Source: JAIQFV01 sp041494885 (GTDB lineage: Bacteria; Acidobacteriota; Terriglobia; JAIQFV01). From it: 64,000 bases of DNA. Position numbers and translations under genes: made by a program. Position 1 is the first letter of the stretch, and each line of letters opens with the position of its first letter. The stretch is from positions 62,001 through 126,000 of the forward strand of contig JBGQBO010000009.1 of assembly GCA_041494885.1 (NCBI GenBank). The letters run 5' to 3'. Positions 42,088 through 52,377 of the stretch are shown here, piece by piece. The notes beneath the pieces were generated by a model. That model had not been told where the DNA came from. It saw only the letters and a list, made by a program, of their open reading frames with translations, and searched no databases.

Positions 42088-44511
42088 TCACTCGTACCTC
42101 AGCGCCACTATCGGATCGACCTTGCTTGCTCTCCGAGCAGGTAAATAGCTTGCCAGGATCACAACGCTAAACAAAAGGACCAAAACTTCGACAAAGGTCG
42201 CAGGATCCGTGGGGCTGATTCCGAACAACAGTTTGGACAGCAGACGGACGAATCCCACCGAGATCACCAATCCCAGACCACAGCCCAAAAGAGCGAGCCA
42301 CAATCCGCGCCTGAGCACGTGCTTCATGATGGCGAATGATTGCGCCCCTAATGCCTTGCGAATGCCGATTTCACGAGTACGGCGGCTCACCGCGAAAGCG
42401 ACCACACCGTAGACCCCCACCCCGGTGAGGATCAAACCCAATGCGGCGAGGATTCCGACTAATTTCGCCGCCAACTCATCCTCGTAAAGGAGGGATCGCA
42501 ACAATTCCCTCAAAGTGGTCATGCTCATGATTGGGATGGTTTTATCAACCCTTCTTAATTCTTGTTTGAAGAGGTCGGCTGCACCCCGGGGATCCCCGTT
42601 GGTTTCAACGATCAATTCCACCTCTCCCATGGGCATGACCGCAAAAGGGAAGAAGATGTAGGGCTCCGGATCCTCGTGCACGCTTAAGTACTTTCCATCC
42701 TGCACCACGCCAATTATTTCATGGGCCAAGGTGACCGTTGTCCCGGTCTGGAAGACTTTGCCGATTGGATTTTCATTGGGCCAGTAGCGGCGAGCCATGG
42801 TTTCATTGACCAGGACGGCCCGGGCGGTTCCGACGTGGTCGAGATCCGTGAAGTCCCGCCCCTTGAGAATTCTCGTTCCCATGGCTCGAAAGTAGTTGGG
42901 ACCGATTGAAGTGTATTTGATTTTCAGCATGTCTTTGCCCGAGGGGAGGTGAAAACCGGGAATGGAAACGCTTACCTGTCGTCCCCCGGCCGTAGGCCAG
43001 AGGGGGACTCGACTGGCGAAACTGAAATCTCTCATCCAGGGTTGGCCGTGGAGCCGCTCGGAAAGCCTGTGGTAGAGCTGCATGGCCTGGTCGGGAGCCA
43101 AAAAGACCAGGAGCCGGTTCTCCTTGTCAAATCCAGGATCAACCCTGAGGGTATTCATAAAACTTCGAAACAGGAGCCCGGCCACAATCAGCACGGCCAT
43201 GGATAAGGCCACTTGACCGACCACCAGCACATCGTGAGCGGAAAATCTTCGGGGGACATTTCCCAGGGAAGAATCCCCTTTGAGACTGGGAACGAGTTCA
43301 GCCTTGTAGGTGCGGAGAGCGGGCGCCAATCCGAAGAGCAGCGCTGTCATCACGCACATAAATAAAATAAAGAGAAGGACACGCATGTCCAAGCGAAAAT
43401 CGATCCCCCAGGTTAAAGATCCAAGTTGGGGCGGAAAAAGGGTGGGGAGCAAATCGATCAGCCAGGAGGAAAGGAAGAGCGAAGCCGCGCCGGCAAGCAA
43501 GGCCAGCAGCAAGCTCTCAGTGAGCCACTGCCGGAAAAGTCGAATGCGGCCTGCCCCGAGGGCTTGACGGATGGCAACCTCGACACGTCGAGATTCTCCC
43601 CGCGCCATCAGCAGGGCGGCCACGTTGGCGCATGCGATCAAAAGGACCACGGCGACGATTGCCCCCAGCAGGAAAGACGGGCGCACCCATTGCCGCATCC
43701 GATAAGAGGCGTCCCCAATTACGTTGACCCCAATGTTCTTGTTCGTGTCGGGATAGGCTTGCGCCAGGCGGCCTGCCAGGGCCTCCATCTCAGACTGTGC
43801 CTGTTGGGGAGTAACCGTTGGACGGAGACGCCCCACGAGCACAAAATCGCGAAAGTCCCGGGAATCCAACTCAGTGGAACCCGGTGAAAGGAGGTATCGG
43901 TTCTGGCTATACGTCACCCAGACGTCCGGATAGAACTCCATGTCCAAGCCCTTGAAGCTCTTCGGCATGATTCCCACAATGGCGGTGCTCTTGCCGTTCA
44001 ACTTGATCGACTTCCCTATAGTGTTCGGATCAGCCCCGAAACGCCTCTGCCAGAATCCATGACTGATCACAGCCACCATCGAGGCGCTCGAGGCTTGGTC
44101 CTCCTCAGGCAAAAAAGTTCGTCCGAGCGCGGCTTGGACACCCAACACCGGGAAATAATTTCCCGAGACGGCGTCTCCGAAAATCAGCTCTGGGGTTCCT
44201 TCCCCAAGGAAAAAGCCTTTAGGTAAGTAGGCCGCCATTCCAGCGAACGATCGGGCATTATCTCGAAAGTCGAGGTAATCGGGATAAGATGATGATCCAA
44301 ACGGGGTGTAATCCTTCGTCGTAAAAAGTCGCACCAGTCGCCCGGGATCTTTGACGGGGAGAGGCCTGAACCACATCCCGTCAATGAGGCTGAAGATGGT
44401 GGTGTTCGCACTGATCCCAAGCGCGAGGATGAACACCGTCAGCGCAGTGAACCCGGGATTCTTGAATAGCATTCGCAAACCGTATCGAAGATCCTGGAGC
44501 AGACTTTCCAT
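42088..44511 (-). CDS. ADOP-family MacB/FtsX-like permease
   Basis: An 807-residue permease, start MESLLQDLRYGLRMLFKN, with AGGCGG upstream. It differs from its neighbours in the first helix (TVFILALGISANTTIFSLID) and in the first periplasmic part (FAGMAAYLPKGFFLGEGT). The second half has MGTRILKGRDFTDLDHV, and the C-terminus is PARRASKVDPIVALRYE. It lies upstream of the methyltransferase gene and downstream of a decayed ADOP copy, with heptamer elements D3 and D4 on either side. Confidence 0.93.
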   Translation of the reverse strand: MESLLQDLRYGLRMLFKNPGFTALTVFILALGISANTTIFSLIDGMWFRPLPVKDPGRLVRLFTTKDYTPFGSSSYPDYLDFRDNARSFAGMAAYLPKGFFLGEGTPELIFGDAVSGNYFPVLGVQAALGRTFLPEEDQASSASMVAVISHGFWQRRFGADPNTIGKSIKLNGKSTAIVGIMPKSFKGLDMEFYPDVWVTYSQNRYLLSPGSTELDSRDFRDFVLVGRLRPTVTPQQAQSEMEALAGRLAQAYPDTNKNIGVNVIGDASYRMRQWVRPSFLLGAIVAVVLLIACANVAALLMARGESRRVEVAIRQALGAGRIRLFRQWLTESLLLALLAGAASLFLSSWLIDLLPTLFPPQLGSLTWGIDFRLDMRVLLFILFMCVMTALLFGLAPALRTYKAELVPSLKGDSSLGNVPRRFSAHDVLVVGQVALSMAVLIVAGLLFRSFMNTLRVDPGFDKENRLLVFLAPDQAMQLYHRLSERLHGQPWMRDFSFASRVPLWPTAGGRQVSVSIPGFHLPSGKDMLKIKYTSIGPNYFRAMGTRILKGRDFTDLDHVGTARAVLVNETMARRYWPNENPIGKVFQTGTTVTLAHEIIGVVQDGKYLSVHEDPEPYIFFPFAVMPMGEVELIVETNGDPRGAADLFKQELRRVDKTIPIMSMTTLRELLRSLLYEDELAAKLVGILAALGLILTGVGVYGVVAFAVSRRTREIGIRKALGAQSFAIMKHVLRRGLWLALLGCGLGLVISVGFVRLLSKLLFGISPTDPATFVEVLVLLFSVVILASYLPARRASKVDPIVALRYE

Positions 44512-44528
44512 CTCGTTAACCGCCTATG

Positions 44529-44678
44529 ATTGCGAATTTCGGATTGTGGATTTCGGATTGTGGAATGCTGATTTCGAATTCAAAGTCCATGATTTCATCT
44601 CCTGGAGATTGTTGGCAGGCTGTGCTTCTTAATCCGCAATCCACATTCCGCAATCCGAAATCCGCATTCCGCAATCGC
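44529..44678. repeat. Heptamer-armed element D4
   Basis: The left arm 44534-44582 has GAATTTC, GGATTGT, GGATTTC, GGATTGT, GGAATGC, TGATTTC and GAATTCA. The right arm 44631-44672 has AATCCGC, AATCCAC, ATTCCGC, AATCCGA, AATCCGC and ATTCCGC. The 48-bp core is not shared. It fills the gap between the ADOP pseudogene stop (44680) and the start of the intact ADOP gene. Confidence 0.85.
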
Positions 44679-44679
44679 T

Positions 44680-45546
44680 TCATTCATATCTCAGGGCCAT
44701 GACCGGATCCACCTGCGTCGCCCGGCGGGAGGGAATATAAATGGCCGCCGCGATAACCCCTACCAGCACAAGTGATCCGACTACAAAGGTCAGCGTGTCA
44801 GTGGGGCGAACTCCGTAAAAAAGACTCGACATAAAACGGGTCAAGGAAAAGGCACCCGCCAGAACCACTGTAACTCCGATCAGAGTGAGCATGAGTCCTT
44901 GTCACAGCAAGTGCTTCAGCAGATCATTTTGGCCCGCGCCCAGCGCCATTCGGATGCTCATCTCCTGCGTGCAAAGGCTCACTGAATGGGAAATTACACC
45001 ATGCACACCGACCACATCACAGGGATACCTGTCCAGAGTGACCTTCCTTCCAATGACGGCGGGATCTGCGCCAAATTTGCGACTCCACAAGGGATGACTC
45101 AGGATCACGACGAGGTTTTTGCCGGGCTGGTCTTCCTCGGCCAGGAACGACCATCCCAGCATCGGCCGGGTACCGAGCATTTCAAAAAAGCTTGCAGATA
45201 CGGACGCCTCTTCCAGACGCTCTGGCTCACCGGCACCTGTGAGATTGGCGGAATCCTCCGTTCCGGCAGCCATGCTCTCACAAACGTCGTTCTGCTCCTT
45301 CCAATCCAGGTAATCGGGCGGTGTGACCGGAGCAGTGGCCAACTCCGGCTCGGTCTCGAAAACCATGACCAGCCGGTCGGCGCTTTTGTAGGGAATTGGG
45401 TTGAGAAAGGTGGTGTCGATGACGCTGAAGATCGCCGTGCTGGCCCCGATGCCCAGCGCCAGCGTAAGTACACCGACCGCCGTAAACCCGGGATTCTTCA
45501 ATAGCGTTCGAAAACCATATCGGAGGTCTTGTAGGAAGGTGTCCAT
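44680..45546 (-). pseudogene. ADOP permease pseudogene with internal deletion and nonsense codon
   Basis: The N-terminal ~200 residues are a good ADOP start (MDTFLQDLRYGFRTLLKN, first helix, start of the periplasmic domain up to CDVVGV). The frame then jumps in register to the last FtsX segment (HGVISHSVSLCTQEMSIRM), so roughly 500 residues are missing. A TGA at 44902-44904 stands where relatives have arginine before GLMLTLIGV. The remaining 70 residues reach a normal end, SRRATQVDPVMALRYE. It is at the upstream end of the ADOP run and is presumably inactive. Confidence 0.9.
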
Positions 45547-46223
45547 ATCCAACTTTCCCCGATTCATTGAAACCTATCGGCGTTGAGCCTCTCCCCACTG
45601 AAGGCAGAAGACTCACAACATCCCTGTTGCAATTCCTGAACCAACTGAATAACCCTGATATGCAATTTATTTTGAATGAGTTAAAACTCACTTAACTCCT
45701 TTGCGTCAATTCACCCTGTTCGGTTCTGGGATTGAATGTTCCAGAATCGAAAATGTGCTTTGGACTCCACCGTGACCCTTGCGATTAAGGTCGAACCTTG
45801 GTGTTTATACATGTTCAAGGCGGTGATTGGGAGGCTTCCAAGTTGCCAACTTCCACGTCAATCCATGCGGTCGCGAGGGTTTTCTCCTTGGTGAATCTCC
45901 TTCAGTGGTTGCAATCATCGCCGATTGATTCAATTTCCAGTCTGCCGGGATCGCAGGACTAATTCCTCACAATATTTCAGAAGCTTGGTAAGATGACGAA
46001 GCGAGACGCAGAGTCGTTGCCTTCTCAAATGGATGCCATCATTACACCTCGTGGGAAGATGTCGAAATCGCCCATGCACAATGGTCCCTCCAATGATCGT
46101 GCTGATGTCGCGATTTGCCGGGGTGAACTTGCGTTTTCATTTCGTATTCTCGTTCCCAATTTGTCCCGACGAACAGGGTCGGTGTTCACGACAGAATCAA
46201 ATCCAGTCCTTGAGAGCTGAAGG
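45547..46223. other. Divergent intergenic region with no gene seen
   Basis: About 680 bases between the ADOP pseudogene and the PTPS-related membrane protein gene. Short frames on both strands have no family features. No heptamer array is present, which marks the right-hand limit of these elements in the main run. Confidence 0.5.
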
Positions 46224-48035
46224 ATGAATGAAGTGGGCAAACGCGGCACGCGATGGGGAGTCGTCCTTTTCTGTCTTGGAATATCGGCGGCGGCGGTACT
46301 CCCTTTCTTCTTCATGGGTGAGACCTTGCCCGAGGATCGTCCATGGAGTCTTCGCATGCCGGACACTCATGACATGGATTTGCACCTCGACCAGATGAAA
46401 TCGTTTTATGCGGGTCTTGCCGCCGGTGAGTTTTATCCGCGGTGGGAGGAGGATACAAACCAGGGTTATGGAGCGCCCACCACGAGTTTTTATCCTCCCG
46501 GGATTTACTATTTCACTTCAGCCCTCTACATCTTCCTTCGCAACTGGATCTGGGTGATCTTGACGGCGCAGTTCCTGATAAGGGTGGCCTCCGCTTTTGC
46601 TATTTATATATACGCACGCCCGCTGATGTCGCGCTCGGCGGCCTGTGTTGCGATGACTGCTTACGTTTTCTTCCCCTACCATCTTCTGGATCAGTATCAG
46701 CGAGGCGCCATGGCCGAACTGCTAGCCTTTGTTTGGATGCCCCTGGTACTCCTCTTCACAGAACGTTTACTCAAGGAAGGGAAGAGGACTGCGGGGAATC
46801 ATGAAGGAGAACTCGAAAGGACAGTGAGGAGCCTGCCGAGTCAGGGAAATTTCATTCGGACCAACAACGTTCTACTGAATGTAATTGGGCTCACCTTGAG
46901 TTACGGCGCCTTTCTCTGGACTCACCCGCCGACCGCATTTCAGTTCACGCTGGCGCTGGGCTTGTTTGTGCTCCTCTTGACGATTTATCACCGGGACTGG
47001 AGAGGCGCATTGCGGGTCGCCGGGGGAATGATCCTTGCTTTCGGGGTGTCGGCGGCATACCTCTACCCGGCCGCGGTGGAGCAGAACCTCATCCGCCACG
47101 AGGTGATCGAGCAGGATTGGCCTTACCATGAAACCTACGTGTTTGCCCGCGCAGAATACACAAAGGACAATCCTGAATTTTTCAAGCGGATCGATGACAT
47201 TTGGATCTTTGGTACGGCGGCGATAGGGGCGGGAGCCATTGCATTGCTGGCGATGAAAACACGCGGTCAGGGTGTATCCCGCCGATTCAAGGAGCATCAT
47301 GTGTTGTGGTCCGTTGTAGGAGGGTTTGCTTGCTTCATGATGACACGGGCTTCGGCTCCCCTCGGTCGCCGGATCCCTGAAATCGAGGTGGGTGTATTTT
47401 CATGGCGGATGCTTGCGATCACGGCCTTGGTTGTGGCTTTGCTGGCGGGGGCTGCAATCGAAGCTGCTCTGGAAGCCCGTCGTGAAAAGCGCCAATGGAA
47501 GTTCATCACTTTTGTTGCCCTGGCGATTCTGATGACTGGAGGAAGTGCGGCATTCAGCATAAAAACTGTGGTTGCTCCCATGTGGGGTGCCGTGAGATTC
47601 GAACCCGAATCCCAGCACCTCAACGATGTGATTATCCCGCGCACAGCGCCCGAGAACATCGAGGATCTTCCTTCACTTGAGCGGGTTGTGCTTGCGGAGG
47701 GGAACGGTCGTGTGTCGGTGGAGCAATGGAAACCCGAGCACCGTGTACTGCGCGCCGACTTAAACAAGAGTGACCAAGTGAGAATCCGGACCTTTAATTA
47801 TCCGGGCTGGACCGCCACAGTGGACAGCCGTCCGGCCGTCATCGGCACAGATCCGAAGCTTGGCATCATGGTGCTGAGCCTGCCGGGCGGGACACATCGC
47901 GTCGAACTGGAGTACCGGGAGACGTCGGCCCGGCGGTTGGGAAACCGAATGACGGGGATCTCATGCCTCTTGGTGGCTGTGGTCGCGTTGGGAGCGTTTC
48001 TTGCACCGAGACGCTGGATCCCCGGGCCGGCCTGA
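46224..48035 (+). CDS. PTPS-related polytopic membrane protein
   Basis: A 603-residue inner-membrane protein of the 6-pyruvoyl-tetrahydropterin-synthase-related membrane family, thought to resemble GT-C glycosyltransferases. After the first helix comes DTHDMDLHLDQMKSF, then GEFYPRWEEDTNQGYGAP and SFYPPGIYYFTSALY, the family signature. At least ten helices follow, and a beta-rich C-terminal part (about 470-575). A GT-C enzyme would transfer sugars from polyprenol carriers on the outer face; this is inferred from the fold only. It is transcribed alone. The ribosome site GAAGG touches the ATG, so a slightly later start is possible. Confidence 0.8.
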   Translation: MNEVGKRGTRWGVVLFCLGISAAAVLPFFFMGETLPEDRPWSLRMPDTHDMDLHLDQMKSFYAGLAAGEFYPRWEEDTNQGYGAPTTSFYPPGIYYFTSALYIFLRNWIWVILTAQFLIRVASAFAIYIYARPLMSRSAACVAMTAYVFFPYHLLDQYQRGAMAELLAFVWMPLVLLFTERLLKEGKRTAGNHEGELERTVRSLPSQGNFIRTNNVLLNVIGLTLSYGAFLWTHPPTAFQFTLALGLFVLLLTIYHRDWRGALRVAGGMILAFGVSAAYLYPAAVEQNLIRHEVIEQDWPYHETYVFARAEYTKDNPEFFKRIDDIWIFGTAAIGAGAIALLAMKTRGQGVSRRFKEHHVLWSVVGGFACFMMTRASAPLGRRIPEIEVGVFSWRMLAITALVVALLAGAAIEAALEARREKRQWKFITFVALAILMTGGSAAFSIKTVVAPMWGAVRFEPESQHLNDVIIPRTAPENIEDLPSLERVVLAEGNGRVSVEQWKPEHRVLRADLNKSDQVRIRTFNYPGWTATVDSRPAVIGTDPKLGIMVLSLPGGTHRVELEYRETSARRLGNRMTGISCLLVAVVALGAFLAPRRWIPGPA

Positions 48036-48217
48036 AGTCGAGGGCGACGAAATGACGATGCCGCCTGCGGTCTAGTTAAGCAAAGGATCTGTGAGGTTAC
48101 GTTCAATGAGGGGATACGCTGACGCAACCTTCACGGCACAAGCGAACCCTAATCCCGCTCTAAGGGATGGCCGCGTGAGAAATCCGGGAACCTGCGTATT
48201 GGTCCCCGACAATCGAC

Positions 48218-51200
48218 CTACTGTTTCGACTGCTTCTTTTCCCACTCTTCTTTTGTCATCACGCGAATGGGATCCAATTTCCTTTTGTCCAGGGCGGAAT
48301 TGACTGCCGGCAATTCTTTCTTCGTGAACGCATCAAACTCAGCCACCAGGCCTTCGAATTCCTTTTTTAGGGCGTCCATGCGTAGAATCTGCGATTGCGT
48401 GGGACGTCCTTCATACCCGTTGACGGCGCCATACAGCGACCCCATCTGCTCGCGGATCTTTGCCTCGCCGGTAATCCCGCCCCCTTCTCTGGTCGCGACC
48501 AGTTTGGAGCGGATGCCCTCCAGGGACTTGGCCACCTCTTCGATGCCTTTTCGAATGACATCACCGGCGGGCAGCTTTCCAGCACGATCTCTACCCTGAT
48601 CACGCGCATCCGTGATCGTGTCCACTTGGTAAGTCAGTTCCCCCAGCATGTTGTAAAGCTTCATCACCGTCTCAAACTGAAGCAATCGATCTTCCCTCGT
48701 GTGTCTGGATCGCGGGTCGGGCACCACTTTAAGTTCCGTAGTGTAAGTGTTTTTCCCCTTGATCATCTTTACCGTGTAAGTCCCCTCCAGGACACGCGGC
48801 CCAATAAAGGAGAAGAAATTGGGGACCAGGCCGGCGGCTGGCGGCACCTTGGGTGCCTTCATTCGCATGGACCATTCCACGCGGTTCAATCCCCGGCGCA
48901 TACTTCCGGGGACCGTGGACACAAGCTTACCCGTCGAATCATAGATTTCAAACTTGAGGTCACCGAAGATGTGGCGCTTTTTCTGGTAGTACGTGATAAG
49001 GGCACCTCCGCTGGCGGATCGGCCCACGTACTCTGCATCGCCATTGAATCCGAACTCTGAGGCCGGGATGGTCTGGACGGCCGGCTTGGACTCGATGAAC
49101 GTGGCCTCCATGGACAAGACCTGCGGGGTTAGCGCTCGGAGCGGCGTAATGTCGTCCACAATCCAGATGCCGCGCCCGTGCGTGGCCAGGATCAGGTCGG
49201 ACTCGCGAGGGTGAATGGCGATGTCGCGCACTGCCACGGCGGGGAGGTTGCCGCCTTTAAACTGCGCCCACTGGCGACCTCCATCCACCGAAATAAACAA
49301 CCCGAGCTCCGTTCCCAGGAAGAGCAAATCCTTGTTCACGGTATCTTCTTTGATGACGTGCGCGTATCCGGTGACATCCGCCGTGGCGAGTGATTGCCAG
49401 GTCTTTCCGTAATCGGTGGTCCGGTAAACGTAAGTTTTCATATCTCCGTTGGCGTGACCATCGAAAGTGGCGTAAGCCAGGGCCTCATCGAAGCGGCTGG
49501 CTTCCACCGTAGACACCCACGTATGAGACGGAAGCGCGGGGACATTGCCGACCACGTTGGTCCACGTCTTTCCCCCGTCGCGGGTGATCTGTAAATTGCC
49601 GTCATCTGTTCCGACCCAGATGAGGTCTCCATTCCTGGAGGACTCATTGATGGTATAGATGGTGGTGTGAGTTTCCGCATCCGAATTGTCTACCGTCAAG
49701 CCGCCGGATTCTTCCTGCCGTTGCTTGTTCGGATCGTTTGTGGTCAGGTCCGGTGATATTCGTTCCCAGGAGTCTCCATGGTCGCGTGATCGAAAGAGAA
49801 ACTGGGAACCGAAGTAGACGGTTCCCTTGCGGTTGGGGCTGATGTGAATCGGTGAGTTCCAGTTAAAACGGAATTTCTTCTCACCGGCATCAGGAAACGG
49901 CTTGATGTCTTTGGTCTCAAGCGTCTTCCGATTGATGCGCCCCAGATTGCCGCCCTGGTACTCGGCATAAATGTATTCCGGATCCGAGGGATCCTCGAAG
50001 ACCCAGAATCCGTCCCCGCCGTAGACACTCTTCCAGTGACGGTTCTGAATGCCGCTCGTGGCGCGTGACGGCCCATACCACGAACTGTTGTCCTGAAGTC
50101 CGCCGTAGACGTTGTAGGGTTGCTCCAGGTCATAGCTGACATGATAGAACTGGGAGAGTGGAAGGTTGGCGATGAACCGCCACGAGTTTCCCTGGTCCTC
50201 GGAGGTGTACAGTCCGCCATCGGTACCCACAAAAAGCTGGTTGGGGTTTGAGGGGTTGATCCACATGGCATGAAAATCGCTGTGAACACTGCCGCCAATC
50301 CCGCTAAAGGCTTTCCCGCCGTTGTCGCTGACCGCCAATCCCGTTCCCGGTTTGTAGACCCGGTCGTAATCCTTGGGGTCTACAAACAAGTGTGCGAAAT
50401 AGAAGGGCCGGCCCACAATCTCCGGTCCGGAGTTCATTTCCGTCCAGGTTTCGCCAAGATCGTCCGACCGAAAGAGAGCACTGTGCTTGGCTTCCACGAC
50501 CGCATAGACGACGCTCGGTCGGGAAGGAGCGACAGCAATCCCAATGCGGCCCAGATCCCCGCCGGGCAAACCCCGGGTCAACTTCTTCCAGGTCACGCCG
50601 CTGTCTGTACTTTTGAATAGACCGCTTCCGGATCCTCCGGAATTGAAGAGGTAAGGTGTTCTGCTGAACTGCCACATGGCCGCATAGAGGATCCTGGTAT
50701 CCTGTGGGTCCATCGCGAGCATGGCGCAACCCGTATCATCATTCACGAAGAGGGTCTTCTGCCAGGTTTTGCCTCCGTCGGATGTTTTAAAAACACCCCG
50801 TTCCGCGTTCGAATTCCAGAGATGGCCGGTTGCGCAAGCGTAAACGGTTTCGCTATTCTTGGGGTCCACCAGGATGCGTGAGATTCGCTCGGAGTCCGCC
50901 AGTCCCTTGAGTTCCCAGTTTTCGCCGCCGTCGGTTGTCTTGTAAATACCTGTGCCGACTGAAACGCTGTTCCGCACCCAGGTCTCACCCGTTCCCACCC
51001 ATACGGTATTCGGGTTGGAAGGGTCAATGGTCACCGCGCCGATCGACTGGGTGTGCTTGTCAAACACCGGTTTGAACGTGGTCCCGCCGTTCACGGATTT
51101 CCAAACACCTCCACTGGCCGAGCCGACGTAAAAAGTCAGACGTCCTTTTTCCATGACGGCATCAATTGATGAGATTCGACCGCTCATCACGGCAGGTCCG

Positions 51201-51340
51201 ATCGAGCGGGCCTCAAGACCGGAGATTGTGTCGGAGTCGACTTTAACGGCCTCTGTCTTGGGGGTTTCCGGTTGCGCCATTGAAGCAGCGGGGAAGCTGA
51301 ACAAGGCGAACGCCAAGAGGCAGGGAATGACATTTTTCAT
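48218..51340 (-). CDS. Large exported VPS10/sortilin-like beta-propeller protein
   Basis: About 1040 residues from the ATG at 51340 (GGAG nine bases upstream). The signal peptide is MKNVIPCLLAFALFSFPAAS. Two tandem propellers of BNR/Asp-box repeats fill residues about 30-700, with many words such as TTDGGENW, TSDGGKTW, STDSGVTW and TRDGGKTW. A C-terminal region (about 760-1040) contains a beta-rich segment and a helical tail rich in Lys and Glu. Such proteins are common in Acidobacteria and Bacteroidetes as secreted glycosidase-like or binding proteins; no catalytic residues are evident. It is followed, on the same strand, by no close gene. Confidence 0.85.
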   Translation of the reverse strand: MKNVIPCLLAFALFSFPAASMAQPETPKTEAVKVDSDTISGLEARSIGPAVMSGRISSIDAVMEKGRLTFYVGSASGGVWKSVNGGTTFKPVFDKHTQSIGAVTIDPSNPNTVWVGTGETWVRNSVSVGTGIYKTTDGGENWELKGLADSERISRILVDPKNSETVYACATGHLWNSNAERGVFKTSDGGKTWQKTLFVNDDTGCAMLAMDPQDTRILYAAMWQFSRTPYLFNSGGSGSGLFKSTDSGVTWKKLTRGLPGGDLGRIGIAVAPSRPSVVYAVVEAKHSALFRSDDLGETWTEMNSGPEIVGRPFYFAHLFVDPKDYDRVYKPGTGLAVSDNGGKAFSGIGGSVHSDFHAMWINPSNPNQLFVGTDGGLYTSEDQGNSWRFIANLPLSQFYHVSYDLEQPYNVYGGLQDNSSWYGPSRATSGIQNRHWKSVYGGDGFWVFEDPSDPEYIYAEYQGGNLGRINRKTLETKDIKPFPDAGEKKFRFNWNSPIHISPNRKGTVYFGSQFLFRSRDHGDSWERISPDLTTNDPNKQRQEESGGLTVDNSDAETHTTIYTINESSRNGDLIWVGTDDGNLQITRDGGKTWTNVVGNVPALPSHTWVSTVEASRFDEALAYATFDGHANGDMKTYVYRTTDYGKTWQSLATADVTGYAHVIKEDTVNKDLLFLGTELGLFISVDGGRQWAQFKGGNLPAVAVRDIAIHPRESDLILATHGRGIWIVDDITPLRALTPQVLSMEATFIESKPAVQTIPASEFGFNGDAEYVGRSASGGALITYYQKKRHIFGDLKFEIYDSTGKLVSTVPGSMRRGLNRVEWSMRMKAPKVPPAAGLVPNFFSFIGPRVLEGTYTVKMIKGKNTYTTELKVVPDPRSRHTREDRLLQFETVMKLYNMLGELTYQVDTITDARDQGRDRAGKLPAGDVIRKGIEEVAKSLEGIRSKLVATREGGGITGEAKIREQMGSLYGAVNGYEGRPTQSQILRMDALKKEFEGLVAEFDAFTKKELPAVNSALDKRKLDPIRVMTKEEWEKKQSKQ

Positions 51341-51582
51341 GGGGCGGATCTCCATGGAGAAAAATCCTTTCCGGAGTTGAGGGTTTCGAACTGTAATGGC
51401 ATGAGAGCATGCGTCGCGTGTCGACCGCTCCGGCCCGCATGCTTGAATGCCGACATTCAAGGGAATCATGAAGGAAGGTTGCCTTCTCCAGGAGAGACGC
51501 GGGTCGGATCCCCCCGGAATATTCCAACTCAGGAACCTCAAACCCGTCGGGAGTGCCGGGTTTCAGGAGGAGCAGAACCCCC

Positions 51583-52377
51583 TCACTGCTTTTCTTCCGG
51601 TGGCTTCTTTCCCTCCACCTTCTTCTCGTCCGGTTTAGGCTCTTCTTTCTTCACCTCGGGCATCTTGAATCGCGCATCATCAAGGGCCGGATTGATTTCC
51701 ACCTTTTCGATGACTATTTTCTGTTTCTGCGGGACCCCTTTCACACCCGCCTCAAAGGAAAAGGGAATCATGAGGCCTTCGACCTCCTTATAGTCGCCGA
51801 GGGTGGTTTCCGAATCCCGCTCGGTCCCGCGAATGGTACGCTTGCTTTCCTGTTTCAGCTGAAGGTAAGAATCGGTGTCCAGATACAAGTAATCGACGTC
51901 CCCATTTTTCAAAGTGACCTTGAGTTTATAAGCATCAGTCCCTTCCACGGGTTCCTTGCCCAGCAACTCCACTTTGTTGCCTTTCTCCTTGTAATCGACC
52001 AGTGGGCCGTCAAAATCCGCCTCTTCGATCACCGACTTCAGTTGATCTTCCCCCATGAGTTCAGGGTCTTTCTTACCCCCAAACGGCATGACCATCCAAC
52101 CTGTTTTGCCGTCATAGGCCTGAATCCCGGTGAGTCCCTGGATGGTAAACTCCAGGCGCATGCTGTTGGGGCGTTTTTGCTCCATGACTGAGGGGGCTTC
52201 CAGACCTTGCCCCACTATCATTTTACCGGTATAGCGAATCGTCTTTACGGCTTTCAGCTTTTCCATCCCTCCCCGGGCCTGGATGTGTTTATTGATGACT
52301 TCATCGGCGGTTTGTGCCGTGGCGGTCAGCGTTAGCATCGTCAAACAGCAAAGAATCAGAAGAAATCTTCGGACCAT
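51583..52377 (-). CDS. Periplasmic LolA-like protein with charged C-terminal tail
   Basis: A 264-residue exported protein. The signal peptide ends near TLTATAQTA. The body resembles the LolA/LolB-like beta fold of outer-membrane lipoprotein-sorting proteins: ADEVINKHIQARGG, KTIRYTGKMIVG, and YLYLDTDSYLQLKQES. The last ~35 residues are a low-complexity Lys/Glu/Pro tail. AAGGAGA precedes the ATG. It lies upstream of the sortilin-like protein on the same strand, about 240 bases away. It probably binds lipid or lipoprotein. Confidence 0.8.
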   Translation of the reverse strand: MVRRFLLILCCLTMLTLTATAQTADEVINKHIQARGGMEKLKAVKTIRYTGKMIVGQGLEAPSVMEQKRPNSMRLEFTIQGLTGIQAYDGKTGWMVMPFGGKKDPELMGEDQLKSVIEEADFDGPLVDYKEKGNKVELLGKEPVEGTDAYKLKVTLKNGDVDYLYLDTDSYLQLKQESKRTIRGTERDSETTLGDYKEVEGLMIPFSFEAGVKGVPQKQKIVIEKVEINPALDDARFKMPEVKKEEPKPDEKKVEGKKPPEEKQ

